Origin: [Phialemoniopsis] sp. UDSM-2020
Lineage: Eukaryota; Ascomycota; Sordariomycetes; Thyridiales; Thyridiaceae
Direction of reading: 5' to 3'
DNA: 64,000 nucleotides
NCBI GenBank assembly: GCA_018873225.1
Contig: JAEILZ010000001.1
Coordinates: 1,798,001-1,862,000, forward strand
Shown: piece after piece, positions 1 through 12,544 of the stretch
Layout: the number at the start of each line of letters is the position of its first letter
Numbering within the stretch: position 1 is the first letter of the stretch
Notes under the pieces: model-generated
What the model saw: only the letters and a program-made list of their open reading frames with translations
Database searches by the model: none
What the model was told of the DNA's origin: nothing
Program-made: the position numbers and the translations under genes

Positions 1-3000
1 AGGGATGCATTGGTATACTTGGGAAAATCGGTAAAAACAGGTCAAGAGCGAAGCCGAAATGCTGCTGGGTATCAACCGGAAGCAGCCAAAGCCCTCGACT
101 CTCGCAGGGCGCCGTAGCGTAGGCAGCGAGAAGAAGCGCTGTGACTCGACTTCGGTTGTGGCCTGTGCGATGTCATATGTCAGTCTTCAGTCGCGCCGTG
201 CAAGGTTATAAAAGCAGTGTTGAACAAGCAAAACGCTGAAGCATGTATCCTTTGTAAATGTGGTCAATGGTGCGGTTTTCAAGGAAACGAGAGGCAACAG
301 ATGGGCTGGCGATCTGCGGGGGAACATAGTATGCGCAGAGCGCAAGAAACGGCCAAGATCGACGGATGAGCGTGCCTTTGTGGGTTGCCACGGAAGTTCG
401 TCCAAGGCAGCGCTCTGTTCAAGCGCGAGAGCGACGAGGCAAGTGGCTTGCCAAAAGGAGGACACCAGGTCGCTGCTTGCTTCAAGCAAGTAAAGTAAGA
501 TAGGATCTCGAGTGTCCAGCAGCTGAAGCGAAAGCTTCGTTGTCCCGTCCGTTCCCAGAAATCCAGTCCTGGCGGCAAGGGAAGAAGGATGCTGCGCAAC
601 CAGAGCAGCCAGCCGCTGACCACGGTGAGGAGGGGTGAGGCAACAGGCCGAGCAACAACACACACATACACACACATCACGCGCGGGAAGCCAGCATACC
701 AGAGGAGTCGCGGGGCAGACCACCGCAGGGTAGGCATACAGCTCGGGAATGTGAAGGAGTCACCGGATGGACTAGGGCGTTCCAGGGGATCAGGCACAAC
801 GGCAACGATAACGACAACCACATCTCGAATCTCCAAAGCGTTTCGAGGGCGTGAAATCACCAAAAAAGAAAAAACAATCGCAGCAAGGGAAAATGGGAGG
901 AGGCTTACCGTCTCAGATTATCATGCAAATGATCCACGCCTGAGCAGGACCAGCGAATGAGTACCGGTCGGTTGTTGCAGGTGGAATAATAAATAACAAG
1001 GAAGAATAAGAAAAGTGAAATGTATTACAACAATGAAGAGCAATAGACGCAGGTGAAGAGGCCGGAGAAGAGGAGGAAAGCCACAAGCTGCTTTTTCCAC
1101 ACTTCACCAGATCGCCTTTGCTAGGTTGCACCACGACCGGGGGGGGGTTAGGACGACGGAGGAGAAGAGCAAGAAAGAAGGGGTCCTGTTGACGATCGGG
1201 AGCGGGCGGAGGCTAGTTTAATAATAAGAATCGTCGCTGCACAAAGGCCTGGGAGGGCCTGGGACCGGCTGCGGCTTTGACCAGAAGGTGGGTGTGGTGG
1301 TGTGGGTTGGATGAGATGGTGGTTGGCTCAAGCGGCCATCTCTTTTTCTGCCATGGGTGATGCTAGGGATGGATCTGATTGACGGTGCTAGCGATGCGGA
1401 CGTGCAGTTTTCTAATCTCAAATGCTGGAAATGCGGCAGGACGCTCGACCGGGGTGGGGGACGCACTCGAGGTCCCTCAGTGGGTTCTAGTGGGCTCCAG
1501 TGGGGTGCGCAGGGTTTGGGTTACTGCATCTAGTAGGAGGGGCATCCAAGCCTTGCTTCAGTGGGTAAGCCCAGTATTTTTGCCCCGAACCGGGTCCCCC
1601 ATCATCCATCATCAGGCCCATCACCTTACGAGTTCCACCTCTGATGCCTCCGTCACCATCACGGGACTCGTCTCGTCTGCATTTATTTCAGGCCGTGATG
1701 GTATCAGCTCCTCCTCCTCGCTCGAGCCGGCGTCGGGAAATCGTGTGTCTGCGCCTGGGCGCCGGGCTCGCGCTCCCCGTGCATGACTACAAGTGCCAGG
1801 AGGAGCCGTCCCGAGCTAAGCGTGCATCAAAGGCTGCTGGCCGCAGAATGTGACATGCGAAGGCGGACGCCAGTGAAACAGAAGGGCTCCTTTGCCGCCG
1901 TCAGAAGAGCAGGTCATTCGACCAATAATTGCTTCTCAACCAGGGTGCATTAGGACATGCAGGGCCGCGCAGCACCCTCATCCCGCCTATAAGTGGTTGA
2001 ATTGAGCAGATCTTGTTTGATGCCGCCTGTGAGGTAGTGTCGTTGACCAACATGATCTTGAGGCTACACAATCTTTCTGGGACTCACTGTACGTGAGCTA
2101 CAGTAGTAGCGGTGTCGTCAGAGTAGCGCGATGCCAAGTTCAGAAGCTCTTCATTTAGGGTACTTAGTATCTCGACCAGCGTCCAAAGCAACATCACATT
2201 CTTATCTGTCTCTGTTACAGAGGCACTCTTTCAATGTTGTCCTCGCTTGGCCTGTGGGTCGCTTCTTTGTTGAAGAAATGGGGTCGCCAGCTCGACGACA
2301 ACTTCTTCCAGACAATATCGTGCAGTCTTGGCAGCAAAGACATCATCTTGCCGGCCGCTTTGTCTGCTGAACAAATATATCTTCCGTCTCTCCGCCTCTA
2401 TTGACTCGCGTTTGTTTACATTCAATCTTCATTTGGCCGACCGGACATTTGGCTGACCCAGGTCCTTGCTAACCGTGTCATTAGTGGCTAATTTCCTAAA
2501 TTACAGGTGCCACCGGGCTTTCATGGTGCCATGACCTTAACACTGGCGCTTTAAGAAGGCCCCACGCAGATACGATAGCTCCGGATTTTGACGACACCAT
2601 AACAAGACGGCTCTAACGGCCCAGTACTTCATGGTATTAAAAAAGAAAAAACAATCAGACGCGATCCTGGACTTGGTTGTATCGCGATATCGAAGTTGAC
2701 GGCAGGTAACATATGGTCGCAATTCTCCCTGTGGATTTTGTGCGCACTTTACGGGGTGCAAAAGACTGGCACAGCACACAAACCGTTGTGTCTGTCAACC
2801 CCATGTGGTCCTTGAGCTTTCAGCTGGATGCCCTGGCCAAACAGATGACGGATTAGCAGGGTCTCCTTCAAGGGTTCTTCCAGTGAACGGTCCATGTTGC
2901 ACGTACTTTGTACTGAGCAGGGAGGGACCCTGGCGTTGTCCATGTCTGTGCACCATCCGTCAAATCTTGGTGCGACAGAAACGAGAACCCACTACAACCC

Positions 3001-6000
3001 ACTGCCATAGCGCTGGCGGCGGCTTTTAGCGAGTTTGCCCAAATGTTGCCCAGCTCCCGGCGGCGATCTCTAGGCCCGGCCAACATCAATTCGTAGCATG
3101 GTCGGATATCCATACGGGAGGCTAGATATCATGATATCTACTTTACTCACTTACTCCGTACTCTGTACTTCCTAGAAAACCAAATACCGATACACTTGCA
3201 GACTTGCCTACGAACCTCGATATTCGACACGGATCCAGGAGAGTTGTTCTACCTCAGCTCATTCAGGAGACTGACCCGGTTTACCCCGGCCGCCTGGCCG
3301 CAGTCCGTTATCCTCACCTCGAGGCCGTCTTGGATGCACCAGTGCTTTTTGCCTGACTCGCAGGCGCGGCACGAACTTCCCTTCGCTTGTCGATCGGCCG
3401 CGATCAGTGCTGGTGGAAGGAGACTAGGTTAGCTGCCGTCACCCGACACCAGGCAGCTTGTGTCAACTTTTCGCACGTACGCAGGATCGAAAATAAGGGT
3501 CCAGTCCCCTGTTCATCATTATTCCGCGATCTCCCTTTGTTAAAACCTCTGGAAGTTAACTGACATACGGCATGCTCAATACCTTGCATATTTTGCCCGG
3601 GCGTCGTATTACAACGCTCTCCACACGTTTGCCCATGGCTGAGGAATTATGTCATGGCTCCACTGCAACGAGAGCCGCTGCAGCTGTGATTGGGAGTGCC
3701 CTTTTCCACACCATGTCATTCTGCTTGCGCTTAGCCAGCTCGGCATGCATGCCACTTGATATCCTCATGTGCACCCCACCTTGCCATCGCTCGACGGCGC
3801 GCGTCGAACCCAGCAGAAAGAGCCGACTTGCGAAATTCGAGGCGTTGCTATTACTTGGGACATGCATGCATGTAATTCCTGCCTCCTCCTGCCGCGAGCG
3901 AACAAGACAAGCTCTGTGAGGTTCTCTTGTTGCCCGTCCCTCACGGCATGGAAACACCGAGAACGCTCCAAGTCTGACCGCTGACCGCCTCCAAGAGTCT
4001 TGGGAGATGGGCTCGGGCTGGTGATTGGCATGCCTGGCGGTGTCATCTGCTGGGCAAGTCCCCAATACGGCGGCACTAATACATGACCGCGAGATCATTG
4101 AGGAAATGATTGACGAACCCCGAATTGCGCTCCATGTTTCAGCGCCTCATACAAAGTCATGTGCGAGACGACACAAATTGACATGACCTGAGCAACGCTC
4201 GGGATGGGCGGCGATCTGGTCTCGGGTGGCACACCTTCATCGATGCGACCACCTTCGGGTGCGTGCAGGTAGATATTGTGACTGGTTGGATTGTCTGTGG
4301 TGATGGCGGTTGGCCCTATGGAACGCGACCACTCGGGCGATTCTACCCCTCGTGCACCGCACCTCTCACAGGAAATGATGCCATGCCATAGACTCACCGC
4401 CTATCAATGTGAGGCGATTCACTCTTCTACACGGCCCCGTCCAGGAGACGATATATGAAGAAAAGGAATACAGTAGTGCTAAGTATAGACCTCGAACCAT
4501 AGGAAGTACTGGCGATCCTCCCGCTGGTTCAGTTCCACAGGTCCACTTGCCCGTTGTAGCGCCGCTGGCGGCGTGCGGCGGCGCCTCTGCTAACGCGAAC
4601 GGCTCGATGGCTTCAAGTGGTTTCAGCGCCTCGTGCCATCCAAAACATGGTTGTGATACAGACGGTGGCCTTCGGAAATATGGTGACATCTGACAATCAG
4701 CCAGATCTTCGAAATCTAATCCTGTGCTAGTGCGACAGGCGTCCTTAATCCCTTGGAGCAAACCCGCCTCACATTCGTAACCACCGTTCACCGCTGCATG
4801 CCCCTCTCGTGGGAATTCTGATGCACAGGAATGCCCGCACGCACCCACGACGCGGGTTATATGGGTGATATGGAATCGAACTGGCAAGCCAATATGACTC
4901 GAGGCAAGTACCGGGACTAAGCTTGCTGCATCACATCGTCGCGCTCCATCCAGCCTTTGCTTAGACTTTGTCTTGGAACGATGAGCTAGGTATCATACAA
5001 ATGTGGTGGAATATGCACACATCTCCAAAAGCGGCGTGTTGGGCCATTCACGATGCAACCCGGCTACATTCTATGCTCATCATTGGCCAATGTCTACAAG
5101 ATCTACCCCAACCCGATGGACGCCTCCTATCAGTGTCTTCCTAAGAACACCAAACCTCCGCACTCCAGGCCCGGAGATCATCGATGGCTTTATTCCCCAT
5201 TCAGCCCACGGCCTGCTGCTCTCAACTGAGAACTCCAGATCTGCGAGCCCTGGATCTCACCGACTTACCAAGATGGACATTGCCTTGTCACTGAAGTTCA
5301 CTTTGATCATGGTGTGCGGGAGTATAGGTTGGGTGGTACAGAAAGCTAAGGTTGTGTGACTCTCCATGATCTTTGAGACGGCCGATATAGCAAGGTTATC
5401 AATCGACTATCAGGCGATGCATGTGGGTGTAGTGTAGTCGAAATCACCCGTTGCGCTTAATCCACTGCCCAACATTATGCTGAGCAACGCTTGAATCTCG
5501 AAGTCCCGTATCTGGATCAAGCCAGGGAGCTACGATGCCCTCGCCTACCATCAATATCTTCAAAAGCTACAAGCTAGGAGTTTCGGCCAGGTCCCTTGAA
5601 CGAGTCAAGTATCGCGACTCGGCCCGAACCCGCTTCCAGAATCACTATTAACTATATCAAACTATTGTGAAGCGTCGAATCGAGTCATTATGTTGCCATC
5701 GGGTAGTTTCAGGACAATATGGTCAAACATTCGATAGGAACATGCCGTCAGTACGTAAGTACAAAGGAAAATGGGATTGGCAATGGGATCCGCGACACGG
5801 ATGCATTCTGGTATGTCGTCGTTTTGCGATCCCTGGATGATGAACATGGATGAACATGAACAACCCCGCGCTATCTGCGCTTGTTCCAGAATTGCCAATC
5901 GCATCCTCATAAAGAGCATGGGGGAGCCAGGGTCTCCGCAAACCGAACAATTTCCTGTTTGGACGACTTAGAAAGCTGGCACACCGTCCCCCACACCGAC

Positions 6001-6081
6001 CACTCGAGCCAGTCAAGACACCACGATGGCATGGGATGGGTCTGGACTCCATACCGCCCCGTCCACCGCCGACACCAGGAT

Positions 6082-6108
6082 TGCTTGGTGCTTGGTGCTT
6101 GGTGCTTG
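6082..6108. repeat. Short tandem repeat, TGCTTGG unit
   Basis: Three perfect copies of the heptamer TGCTTGG are followed by a partial fourth. The repeat lies in the gene-free left part of the window and no function is apparent. It could serve as a length-polymorphic marker. Confidence 0.85.
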
Positions 6109-6394
6109 CCTCTTTCTCCGTGATGCCCCTCCGAGCAAGTCTGGTAAATGGGGTCGTCCATCCCTCTGGATGGCATGCAGAGCAATCATTGGCAGATGTT
6201 GATCTCTCTGCTCGTTCGCGGGCGCTACTCCCTCCCGTTCCACACTTCAGCCCGAGTCGACGATACGACCACAGGTCGCCTCAACCCTTCACCGCTCTTC
6301 TCTTTTCGATGCGTCTCGGCGCGTCGAGGCTAAGGATTCAAAGGGATGCCGAGAGGCTTCACAGGATTGGAGGGGCAAAAGAGAGGAAATCGCG

Positions 6395-6423
6395 TTTTTT
6401 TTTCTCCTTTTCTTTTTCTTTCT
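6395..6423. repeat. Pyrimidine tract (T/C-rich)
   Basis: An uninterrupted run of T and C begins with nine T and continues as CT-rich sequence. Such tracts are common in fungal core promoters just upstream of transcription starts, but no gene follows that I can support, so it is recorded only as low-complexity sequence. Confidence 0.7.
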
Positions 6424-7636
6424 AGTTACCTGCGAGTGAGTGTGCGTGGGTTTGCGTACTCTCGTCGTGCATAAGCGGACATCAAAGCACTTGCATGCAA
6501 CCCTTGGTCTCAACCATGCATGTGGTATTAACCCCCACCTATCGATGACCTCCTTCGCTGCATGCCTGGCGAATGGGAAGCTTCTACTAGCTGGCATGGG
6601 ACCTGGCCTTGCCAGACAACCCTTCCAAGAGGCATCACAGACGTCAGTCGGGATTGAAACATCCCTGGCCGTGCTGCTGCGCCGGCGAAATCCCTTCGTA
6701 CATGTCGGCTAATGAGCCAGCCCAAGGAAAATAAAAAAAAATTAAGGGTCCTCCTCCTTCATGATGAACAGGGTTCCGCAGCCTACAGACTCTCACGGCC
6801 TACGTAATTCTGCTTATGACGGGGCACTCGGGCGGAGTTGATGGGAAAAAGGGTTCATGGCATCTTCAGGGTCTTCTGCGATCGTCAATGCCGCATTGCT
6901 AGATCAGTCGCAATCGCGGTGAGCAATTGATCTCTGCGGGATGCCCACTACCGCATTTCCTTTGTATCGAGAGACGATCTTGGTCTATCTGGTTCCCACA
7001 ACCTGTACGGCCCTCGACGTGTCCTCAGGATATCCGTCGTTGATCATTTACGCATTGGTGATGTGACACCGCTTTGGCTGCTGTGACGGCCGGCTTCCTT
7101 CGGGATCTAAACGGTCACGGCGGGCCTCGTGCTCGGGGACTCGCGGCTCAGTGCTATGTATCAGAACCTGGGTGTTGTCGATGCTGCTGCACATCATATT
7201 TGAATGTATTAGATCTGACAAGATAACCTTTCCCGATCCCGTCGTTGCATCATTATCCGCCGTGGTAAATATGATGATCCCGCTCTCTGCGGCAGCACGG
7301 CAAAGCGGGAGACCGAAAACTTGGATAGAACCGAGCCGTCTTGCATGGCGGGTTGATCAGCAAGTCGGGAGCTCTTGCGATCCCGTCCAGGGCCGCGTTT
7401 AGCGCAGGTGGCTAGTTGCCAACGTCGTCTCTTCGCGAAGCAGACACTCTCTGAAACTCGATCGTCTAATGAGGGCTAGTGAAAGGCTTTGGAAATTTTA
7501 GATGCCGTGCCATCGGCGACATACGTCTGCCTGCGGCGATGTTGTACAAGATGCATTCTACATGATAATATACAGGAGAGCTCTGGATAAGTGGCTCAAT
7601 AGAGAACCACTCTACCAGGACCAGGAGACCCCATGC

Positions 7637-8662
7637 TCACCTCTTCACGTTCACCAGCCGATCCAGCGCTCTTCCCTGATCCAGCGCCCAGCCACCTGTG
7701 AGATCCATCTTGTACATCCTGCCCTCCACGTAGATCTTGGCGAGGCCCTCGCGGGTCAGCGACTTCCTGATGCCGTCCCACATCGTGACCAGGGCCTGGC
7801 CCGCGTGCCGGAACGGCGCCGTCATCAGGTGATCCATCTCGTACTTGCGCTCGGCCTTGCGGCGCTCCTCTTCGGCCCTCTTGGCCTCGACCTGCTGCCG
7901 GCCCGTCAGCACCGGCTCCGACACCGCGCGCACTCCGGCCCCGTCCAGGCGGCAGTCAGCCATGCGGAACGGCAGCTCCACCTGGTCGGGCGCCGCGACG
8001 ACCGTCTTGGGGCGCATGAAGGGCACCATGCGCGCGACGGCGAGCTCGATGTACAGCGGCGGCGTCGCGGCGCCGGCCTTCTTGGCCAGGGCCTTGTGGG
8101 ACGCCAGGGCCTGGGCCGCGGGGACGGCGCGCACGCTGCGCACGACGCGGCTGGTGCCGAGGACGAAGTAGGCGCCCATGGCGCCCATGAAGGTGCAGAT
8201 AACGCCGAAGGCGTGCGGCACCCACCAGGCCAGGCCCTCGGGCGGGTAGATGTACATGCTCCAGTAGTTGATGAGGGTGTAGGTGACGCAGAAGGCGCCG
8301 GCAGCGAAGGAGGAGAAGCGGAACCAGAAGTGCGAGGGCGCCTCGTAGAGGATCGTCGGGGAGCCCTTGCGGGCGAGCTGTTCAGCAAAGGAGCGGGGAG
8401 GTGGGAGCCTGCTGCTCACGCCGGTGGAGGCAGTTGTCGGGAGCACGGGCGGAGGTCTCCTTGCGGTCGGGGGTGGACGGGTCGGCGTTGCTTTGGCTGC
8501 GGCTTGGCGGAGAGAGGAGGTTTGGAGCGTTCGTATTGAGGAGAAGAAAGGCGATGCTCGGAGTAGCAGTGGTTGTGACTGCGCGATGCAGCTGTACGAT
8601 GGTCGGGGAGAGTAGACCAGAGCTCGCTGTGCCAAGCCCAGGCCCCTTGAGAAGGACGACAT
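7637..8662 (-). CDS. Mitochondrial inner-membrane protein, TMEM223/Mrx15-like
   Basis: Single-exon model of 341 residues, ATG at 8662. The first 60 or so residues are rich in Ser, Arg and Leu with no acidic residues, as in a mitochondrial targeting peptide. A Pro-rich linker follows, then two hydrophobic segments (about residues 115-135 and 145-170) separated by a short loop containing PPEGLAWW. The pattern LYEAPSHFWFRF before the first segment resembles the TMEM223 family. Its yeast member Mrx15 is an inner-membrane receptor for mitochondrial ribosomes, and that role is transferred here only by inference. The C-terminal third is charged and probably lies in the matrix. The gene is divergent from PDX1 across 439 bp. 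Oddity: the stop codon sits inside AAGAG|GTGAGC, a good donor, so an alternative spliced C-terminus is possible. The family call is tentative, while the reading frame is well supported. Confidence 0.65.
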   Translation of the reverse strand: MSSFSRGLGLAQRALVYSPRPSYSCIAQSQPLLLRASPFFSSIRTLQTSSLRQAAAKATPTRPPPTARRPPPVLPTTASTGVSSRLPPPRSFAEQLARKGSPTILYEAPSHFWFRFSSFAAGAFCVTYTLINYWSMYIYPPEGLAWWVPHAFGVICTFMGAMGAYFVLGTSRVVRSVRAVPAAQALASHKALAKKAGAATPPLYIELAVARMVPFMRPKTVVAAPDQVELPFRMADCRLDGAGVRAVSEPVLTGRQQVEAKRAEEERRKAERKYEMDHLMTAPFRHAGQALVTMWDGIRKSLTREGLAKIYVEGRMYKMDLTGGWALDQGRALDRLVNVKR

Positions 8663-9101
8663 CTGGGGAGTACGTTAGCCACTGATCATGGGTGTAAGAG
8701 AGTGATGCAAGCTGAGAATATATACATACTATGCGATTGTCACAAATGACAGGCCTCAATTGTCCCTTTCGTGGCAGCGAGCACTTCAATCTGTCTTGAT
8801 GATAACTGCACCTATCTGCACATGGGGTGAGGTTCCCAAAAAATTATTGAGTCCCAGTAAACGGCTCCGCTAAAGACACCCTTCGGCGTGCAAATCTGGA
8901 TCCCTACGGGCTGGCACGGCGTAGCGCGGTCTGTGCAACTAGCGCAACGCCAAAGATTCAACAGAAGCTCCAAAAGCTAGGACGTGCTTTTTCTCAATGC
9001 GGCCATTTCCGGACCTCCTTCGACAAAACCATTGAGCGAGCGACCAAACAACTCGATCCAGCTCACTCGATTGGATTTTCACATTTCACACGCCGCCGAC
9101 A
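8663..9101. promoter_or_regulatory. Shared divergent promoter region (TMEM223-like / PDX1)
   Basis: These 439 bp separate the ATG codons of two divergently transcribed genes for mitochondrial proteins and must hold both 5' leaders and promoters. No TATA box or recognisable operator stands out. Confidence 0.5.
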
Positions 9102-10453
9102 ATGGCCTCACTCGCGTCTGCATGCCGCCTGTCTGCCCGGCTGGCCAGGCGTCAATTGGCTCACGATGCGACTAGAGGTGAGCCGTCGCAGATCCCCAAA
9201 AACGCCCCCGGGCGGATGAATGCTGATGTTGAATGTCATTGTGCACAGGATTCAGGACCTCCGCTGCCGCGCTTGCGGCTCAGAACTTCACCATGCCCGC
9301 GCTCTCGCCGACCATGACCGAGGGCAACATCGCCAGTTGGAAGGTGAAGGAGGGCGACAAGTACGTTGCGGGCGATGTTCTGCTGGAGATCGAGACGGAC
9401 AAGGCCACCATGGACGTCGAGGCTCAGGAGGACGGTATCATGATGAAGATCATGCAAGGGGACGGCACGAAGGCTGTTCAGGTTGGCTCGCGAATTGCCG
9501 TCATCGCAGAGGAGGGCGACGATATCAGTTCTCTTGAGATTCCCGCCGACGAGAGCCCCAAGCAACAGAGCAAGGGCAAGGAGATGTCCAAGCAGCCAGA
9601 GGAAAAGCCTGCCGAGGCGCATGCCGAGTCTGCAGGCGCAGACAAGGCGGGACAGCCGGCTCCGAAGAAGTCCGGCAAGGCACAGAAGCAGACGTACCCT
9701 CTGCTGCCATCAGTCGCCCACCTGATCAAGGAGAACGGTCTCGACGAGTCGGCCATCAGCGAGATGACCCCTACCGGTCCCAACGGACGTCTCCTCAAGG
9801 GAGATGTTCTTGTCTATCTCGGAAGCGTCAAGGCTGACACACCGGCCGCTATTACCGCCCGGTTCGAGAAGCTGGGGCACCTCGACCTCAGCGACATCAA
9901 GATTGCCAAGAAGCCTGAGCCCAAGAAGGAGGAGAAGGCGGCAGCCAAGGCACCGGTGGTGGAGGACTCCCTGATTACTCTACCCATCTCTCTGGCACCT
10001 GTTATTGAGGTGCAGAGAAAGATTCAAGACACCCTTGGCGTCTTCCTGCCCCTATCCACCTTTGTCGCTCGCGCAACCGATGTCGCCAACGACGAGCTAC
10101 CTCGCTCTGCAGCCGCCAAGCCTACGGCTAACGAGCTCTTCAACCAAGTCCTCGGTCTGGATAAGCTGGATGTCAGGGGCAGCCGTGGCTTCTACCTCCC
10201 TCAGATCTCCGCCATCCCGCCTGCATCTTTGAGCGCCAAGCGCCCTGCGGCCAAGCAGGCCGACGTTATCGACATCCTTGCCGCTCCCACCAAGAAGGCT
10301 GCGAAGCCCACGAGGCCACTGGCCCCCGGCGTCTCTACCGGTGTCAATGTGTTCAGCCTCGTCGTGCCAAAGGCTGAGGAGAAGAGGGCAAGGGTATTCC
10401 TGGAAAGGGTGAAGCTGGTGTTGGAGAACGAGCCCGGAAGGCTGGTGTTGTAA
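9102..10453 (+). CDS. pdx1: Pyruvate dehydrogenase complex protein X (E3-binding protein)
   Basis: Join 9102-9177, 9249-10453; 426 residues. The 71-bp intron (GTGAGC...ACAG) restores the frame across the presequence. After an Arg-rich mitochondrial targeting peptide comes a lipoyl domain (about residues 38-115) with the lipoyl lysine in ETDKATMD (K77). An Ala/Lys/Pro-rich linker follows, then a peripheral-subunit (E3) binding domain at about 172-215. The C-terminal part shows no HxxxDG acetyltransferase motif, which separates protein X from the E2 subunit. Its known role is to anchor dihydrolipoamide dehydrogenase to the E2 core of the pyruvate dehydrogenase complex in the mitochondrial matrix. 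The length is close to the 410 residues of yeast Pdx1. It faces the CoA-transferase gene tail-to-tail. Confidence 0.93.
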
Positions 10454-10722
10454 TTTCGGAGCTACACGGAGGAAGGTCAAAAGCGAACTGTAGCTCTCTC
10501 TTTGTAATATACCAACAAACTTTAGACGAAACTTGCCTTGTTATGGGCACTTGAACACAAGCAGCGATTTCCAAGCCATACATGATATCCCGATGATGCC
10601 CATACAAGTGCCTAGAAATATTCTTTTCATTTCTCCCAGAACAAGGACTGCCGCATGTACAACTTGAACTTTTACAAACGAATCAAACACAACAGATCAC
10701 ATATACAGATGCACGAAGCGCA

Positions 10723-12544
10723 TCAGCCCAAGGCCACATCCTCGTCTACCTCCCAGCCATCCCAAGTGGGCGGGTCAAAGCCGTTCGGCCTCGTCGCCCG
10801 GACGTGCCCGACCCGGAGCCCTCTCACCTTGAGCGCCTCCTTGGGCCATCGTATCCGGGCGCCGAACCCTTCGCTCCAGGCCGTGTGCATCATCCCGTCC
10901 GCAAACAGGTGCGGGAAGAGCCTCCGGATGCTGCCCACGGCCCGCCTGCCCACCTCGTCCACCGAGTCGTGGTGCCGCAGGTCGAAGAACGACCGGTCGT
11001 GCACCTTGTGCATGCGCGCCTGCACCCCGGGCGGCAGCGCCCCCAGTGACCGCAGGAACACGTCGTACTGGCACAGCGAGGTGCGGCACGCCCACGACCC
11101 GCCGCGCGAGGCGCGCAGGTACAGCGCCGACATGGCGGCCGCCGCGCCGAGAACGCCCGTGCCGTAGTCGGACATGGGGAAGGGCGGGACGACGGGCTCG
11201 TCGAGGCCCATGAAGCGGCCTTGGTCCCAGGCAACGCCCGTCACGCAGTCGGCGATCTGCTGCCACCCGGGCCGCGAGGCCCACTCCGTGTCGCCGCCGG
11301 CGCCGTCGCCTCCGCCGGCGCCGGTGCCGCCGAAGCAGTCCTCCGCCACGTAGACGAAGCCCTTTCCGCGGGACCGCGCGAGGTCGGCGAGGAACTCGGG
11401 CCCGTAGCCCAGCCTGTCGAGGGCGCCTGGGCGGTAGCCGTCGATGAGGACGTCTGCGTCGGCGAGGAGGCGCTCAAAGGCCGCCCGGTCTGCGTCGTTG
11501 TCGCGGAGGTGCAGCTCGGTGGTGTGCTTGCCGGTGTTGACGTCTACTTGGAAGAAGGGCACGTCCGGGAGATATGGCGAGGTGACTTTGAGAACGGAGG
11601 CACCGTGGGCGGCGAGAGAGCGGCCGATGACTGGGCCGGCGATGATGCGGCAGAACTCGATCACCTTGATGCCGGCCAGACACTGTGGTTGACGCTGGCC
11701 AGGTAGGGGTTCCACGTGTGGAAATGCTACCGGTGGTGTTGATGTCTCAAGTGAAGTTGTAGTGAAGGGGGGCAGCTGCGTGAGGAGTTGGCCATGCTGA
11801 GTTTGGCAGAAATCGTCCCAAGTCAGGACTGGCGCACCAGCCTGAGCTTCTCTCGAGTTGAGCTCCTCAAGCTCATCAATGTCGTACCTCTTGACAGCTT
11901 TTTCAATAGTAGCTATACACTGACGATAGTCCCGCATGTCCGGGTTGAAAGGTGGCAACCCGAGCATCGACAGAGTTCTGCTGGCTTCCAGTGATCCGTG
12001 AATATGGTAGAACTCCCCAGGGATCTTGGTCTCATAGAGATTAGCAGAGAGGCGCCTGTACAGGTTCGATTGTGCCTGATTCAAGTCCGTGTCTGAATTA
12101 AGTTGTCAACATCCCGTTGTTTCATCAATACATGGAAAACTCTCACTGACCAGGTAGCAACGACTTCACGTCCTCATGCCCCTTGTCCATGCCGTTGATG
12201 GTAGTCGTGTAGGCAGACATGAGAAAACAGGCTGTTCTGTCAAGGTCAACCTCGATTAGTCGAGGCGAGCTTCCATATCGTAAGTCTGCAATGGCTGCAG
12301 CGGCACACCCCTCGAGAGCTTTGAGAGCGGATAGGGCCTCGCGTGCCTTGAATGGACACGGAAAGTAGAGCACGTCATCATCCCCGAGGAGAGATGTGAA
12401 GAAGACATTTTTTATATAGGGTAGAAGCTCATGCGGTAGATGGCCGTGGCAGGAAGCCACAAGAGCATGCAACGCACCTACAGCACCGCTTGCTGTAGTA
12501 TACGTCGACGCCGGCGACGCTGGGTATATGCTCTTGACAACCAT
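10723..12544 (-). CDS. Class III CoA-transferase (CaiB/BaiF family)
   Basis: Join complement(10723-12092, 12151-12544); 587 residues from the first in-frame ATG. The 58-bp intron uses GTCAGT...TTCAG and joins ...SLLP to DTDLNQ. The core from about residue 190 reads AGIKVIEFCRIIAGP and LRDNDADRAAFERLLADAD, typical of CaiB/BaiF (family III) CoA-transferases. GWQQIADCVTG carries the Asp in the position of the catalytic aspartate that forms the mixed anhydride. Substrate is unknown; fungal relatives are annotated as formyl-CoA transferase or racemase-like. The N-terminal 190 residues match the long fungal subgroup. The open frame continues upstream to about 12592 but only with a GTG, so a further 5' exon cannot be excluded. 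A Gly/Asp-rich insertion (GGTGAGGGDGAGG) occurs before the catalytic segment. Confidence 0.85.

Larger units (their letters stand above)
1..7636. other. Long intergenic region without a supportable gene
   Basis: Only short ORFs occur here. Many of them open on TTG or GTG, none has a recognisable domain, and none can be extended by convincing splice sites. Low-complexity spots are a CA-rich stretch near 655-680, a run of nine G at 1139-1147, a TGCTTGG heptamer repeated about 3.8 times at 6082-6108, and a pyrimidine tract at 6395-6423. No tRNA, 5S rRNA or spliceosomal RNA motif was recognised. The region may hold non-coding transcripts or regulatory sequence for a gene to the left, but the sequence alone does not show this. 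Confidence 0.6.

Noticed and set aside
4494..4510. GGTTCGAGGTC on the minus strand, resembling a tRNA B box
   Set aside because: The flanks do not form a T stem and no A box lies upstream. The same applies to GTTCGATTCC near 4870 and GGTTCGAGATCC near 12730.
3652..4887. Minus-strand ORFs of 148 and 173 codons
   Set aside because: They open on non-ATG codons, have no domain or splice partners, and overlap ORFs on the other strand of similar length.
5837..5843. Perfect C box ATGATGA
   Set aside because: No D box CTGA follows within a snoRNA-sized distance; the same holds for ATGATGA near 6756, 7270 and 35454.
7502..8539. 345-codon plus-strand ORF
   Set aside because: It is antisense to the TMEM223-like gene, is composed of His/Arg/Gly/Val-rich low-complexity sequence typical of a shadow frame in GC-rich coding DNA, and has no domain.
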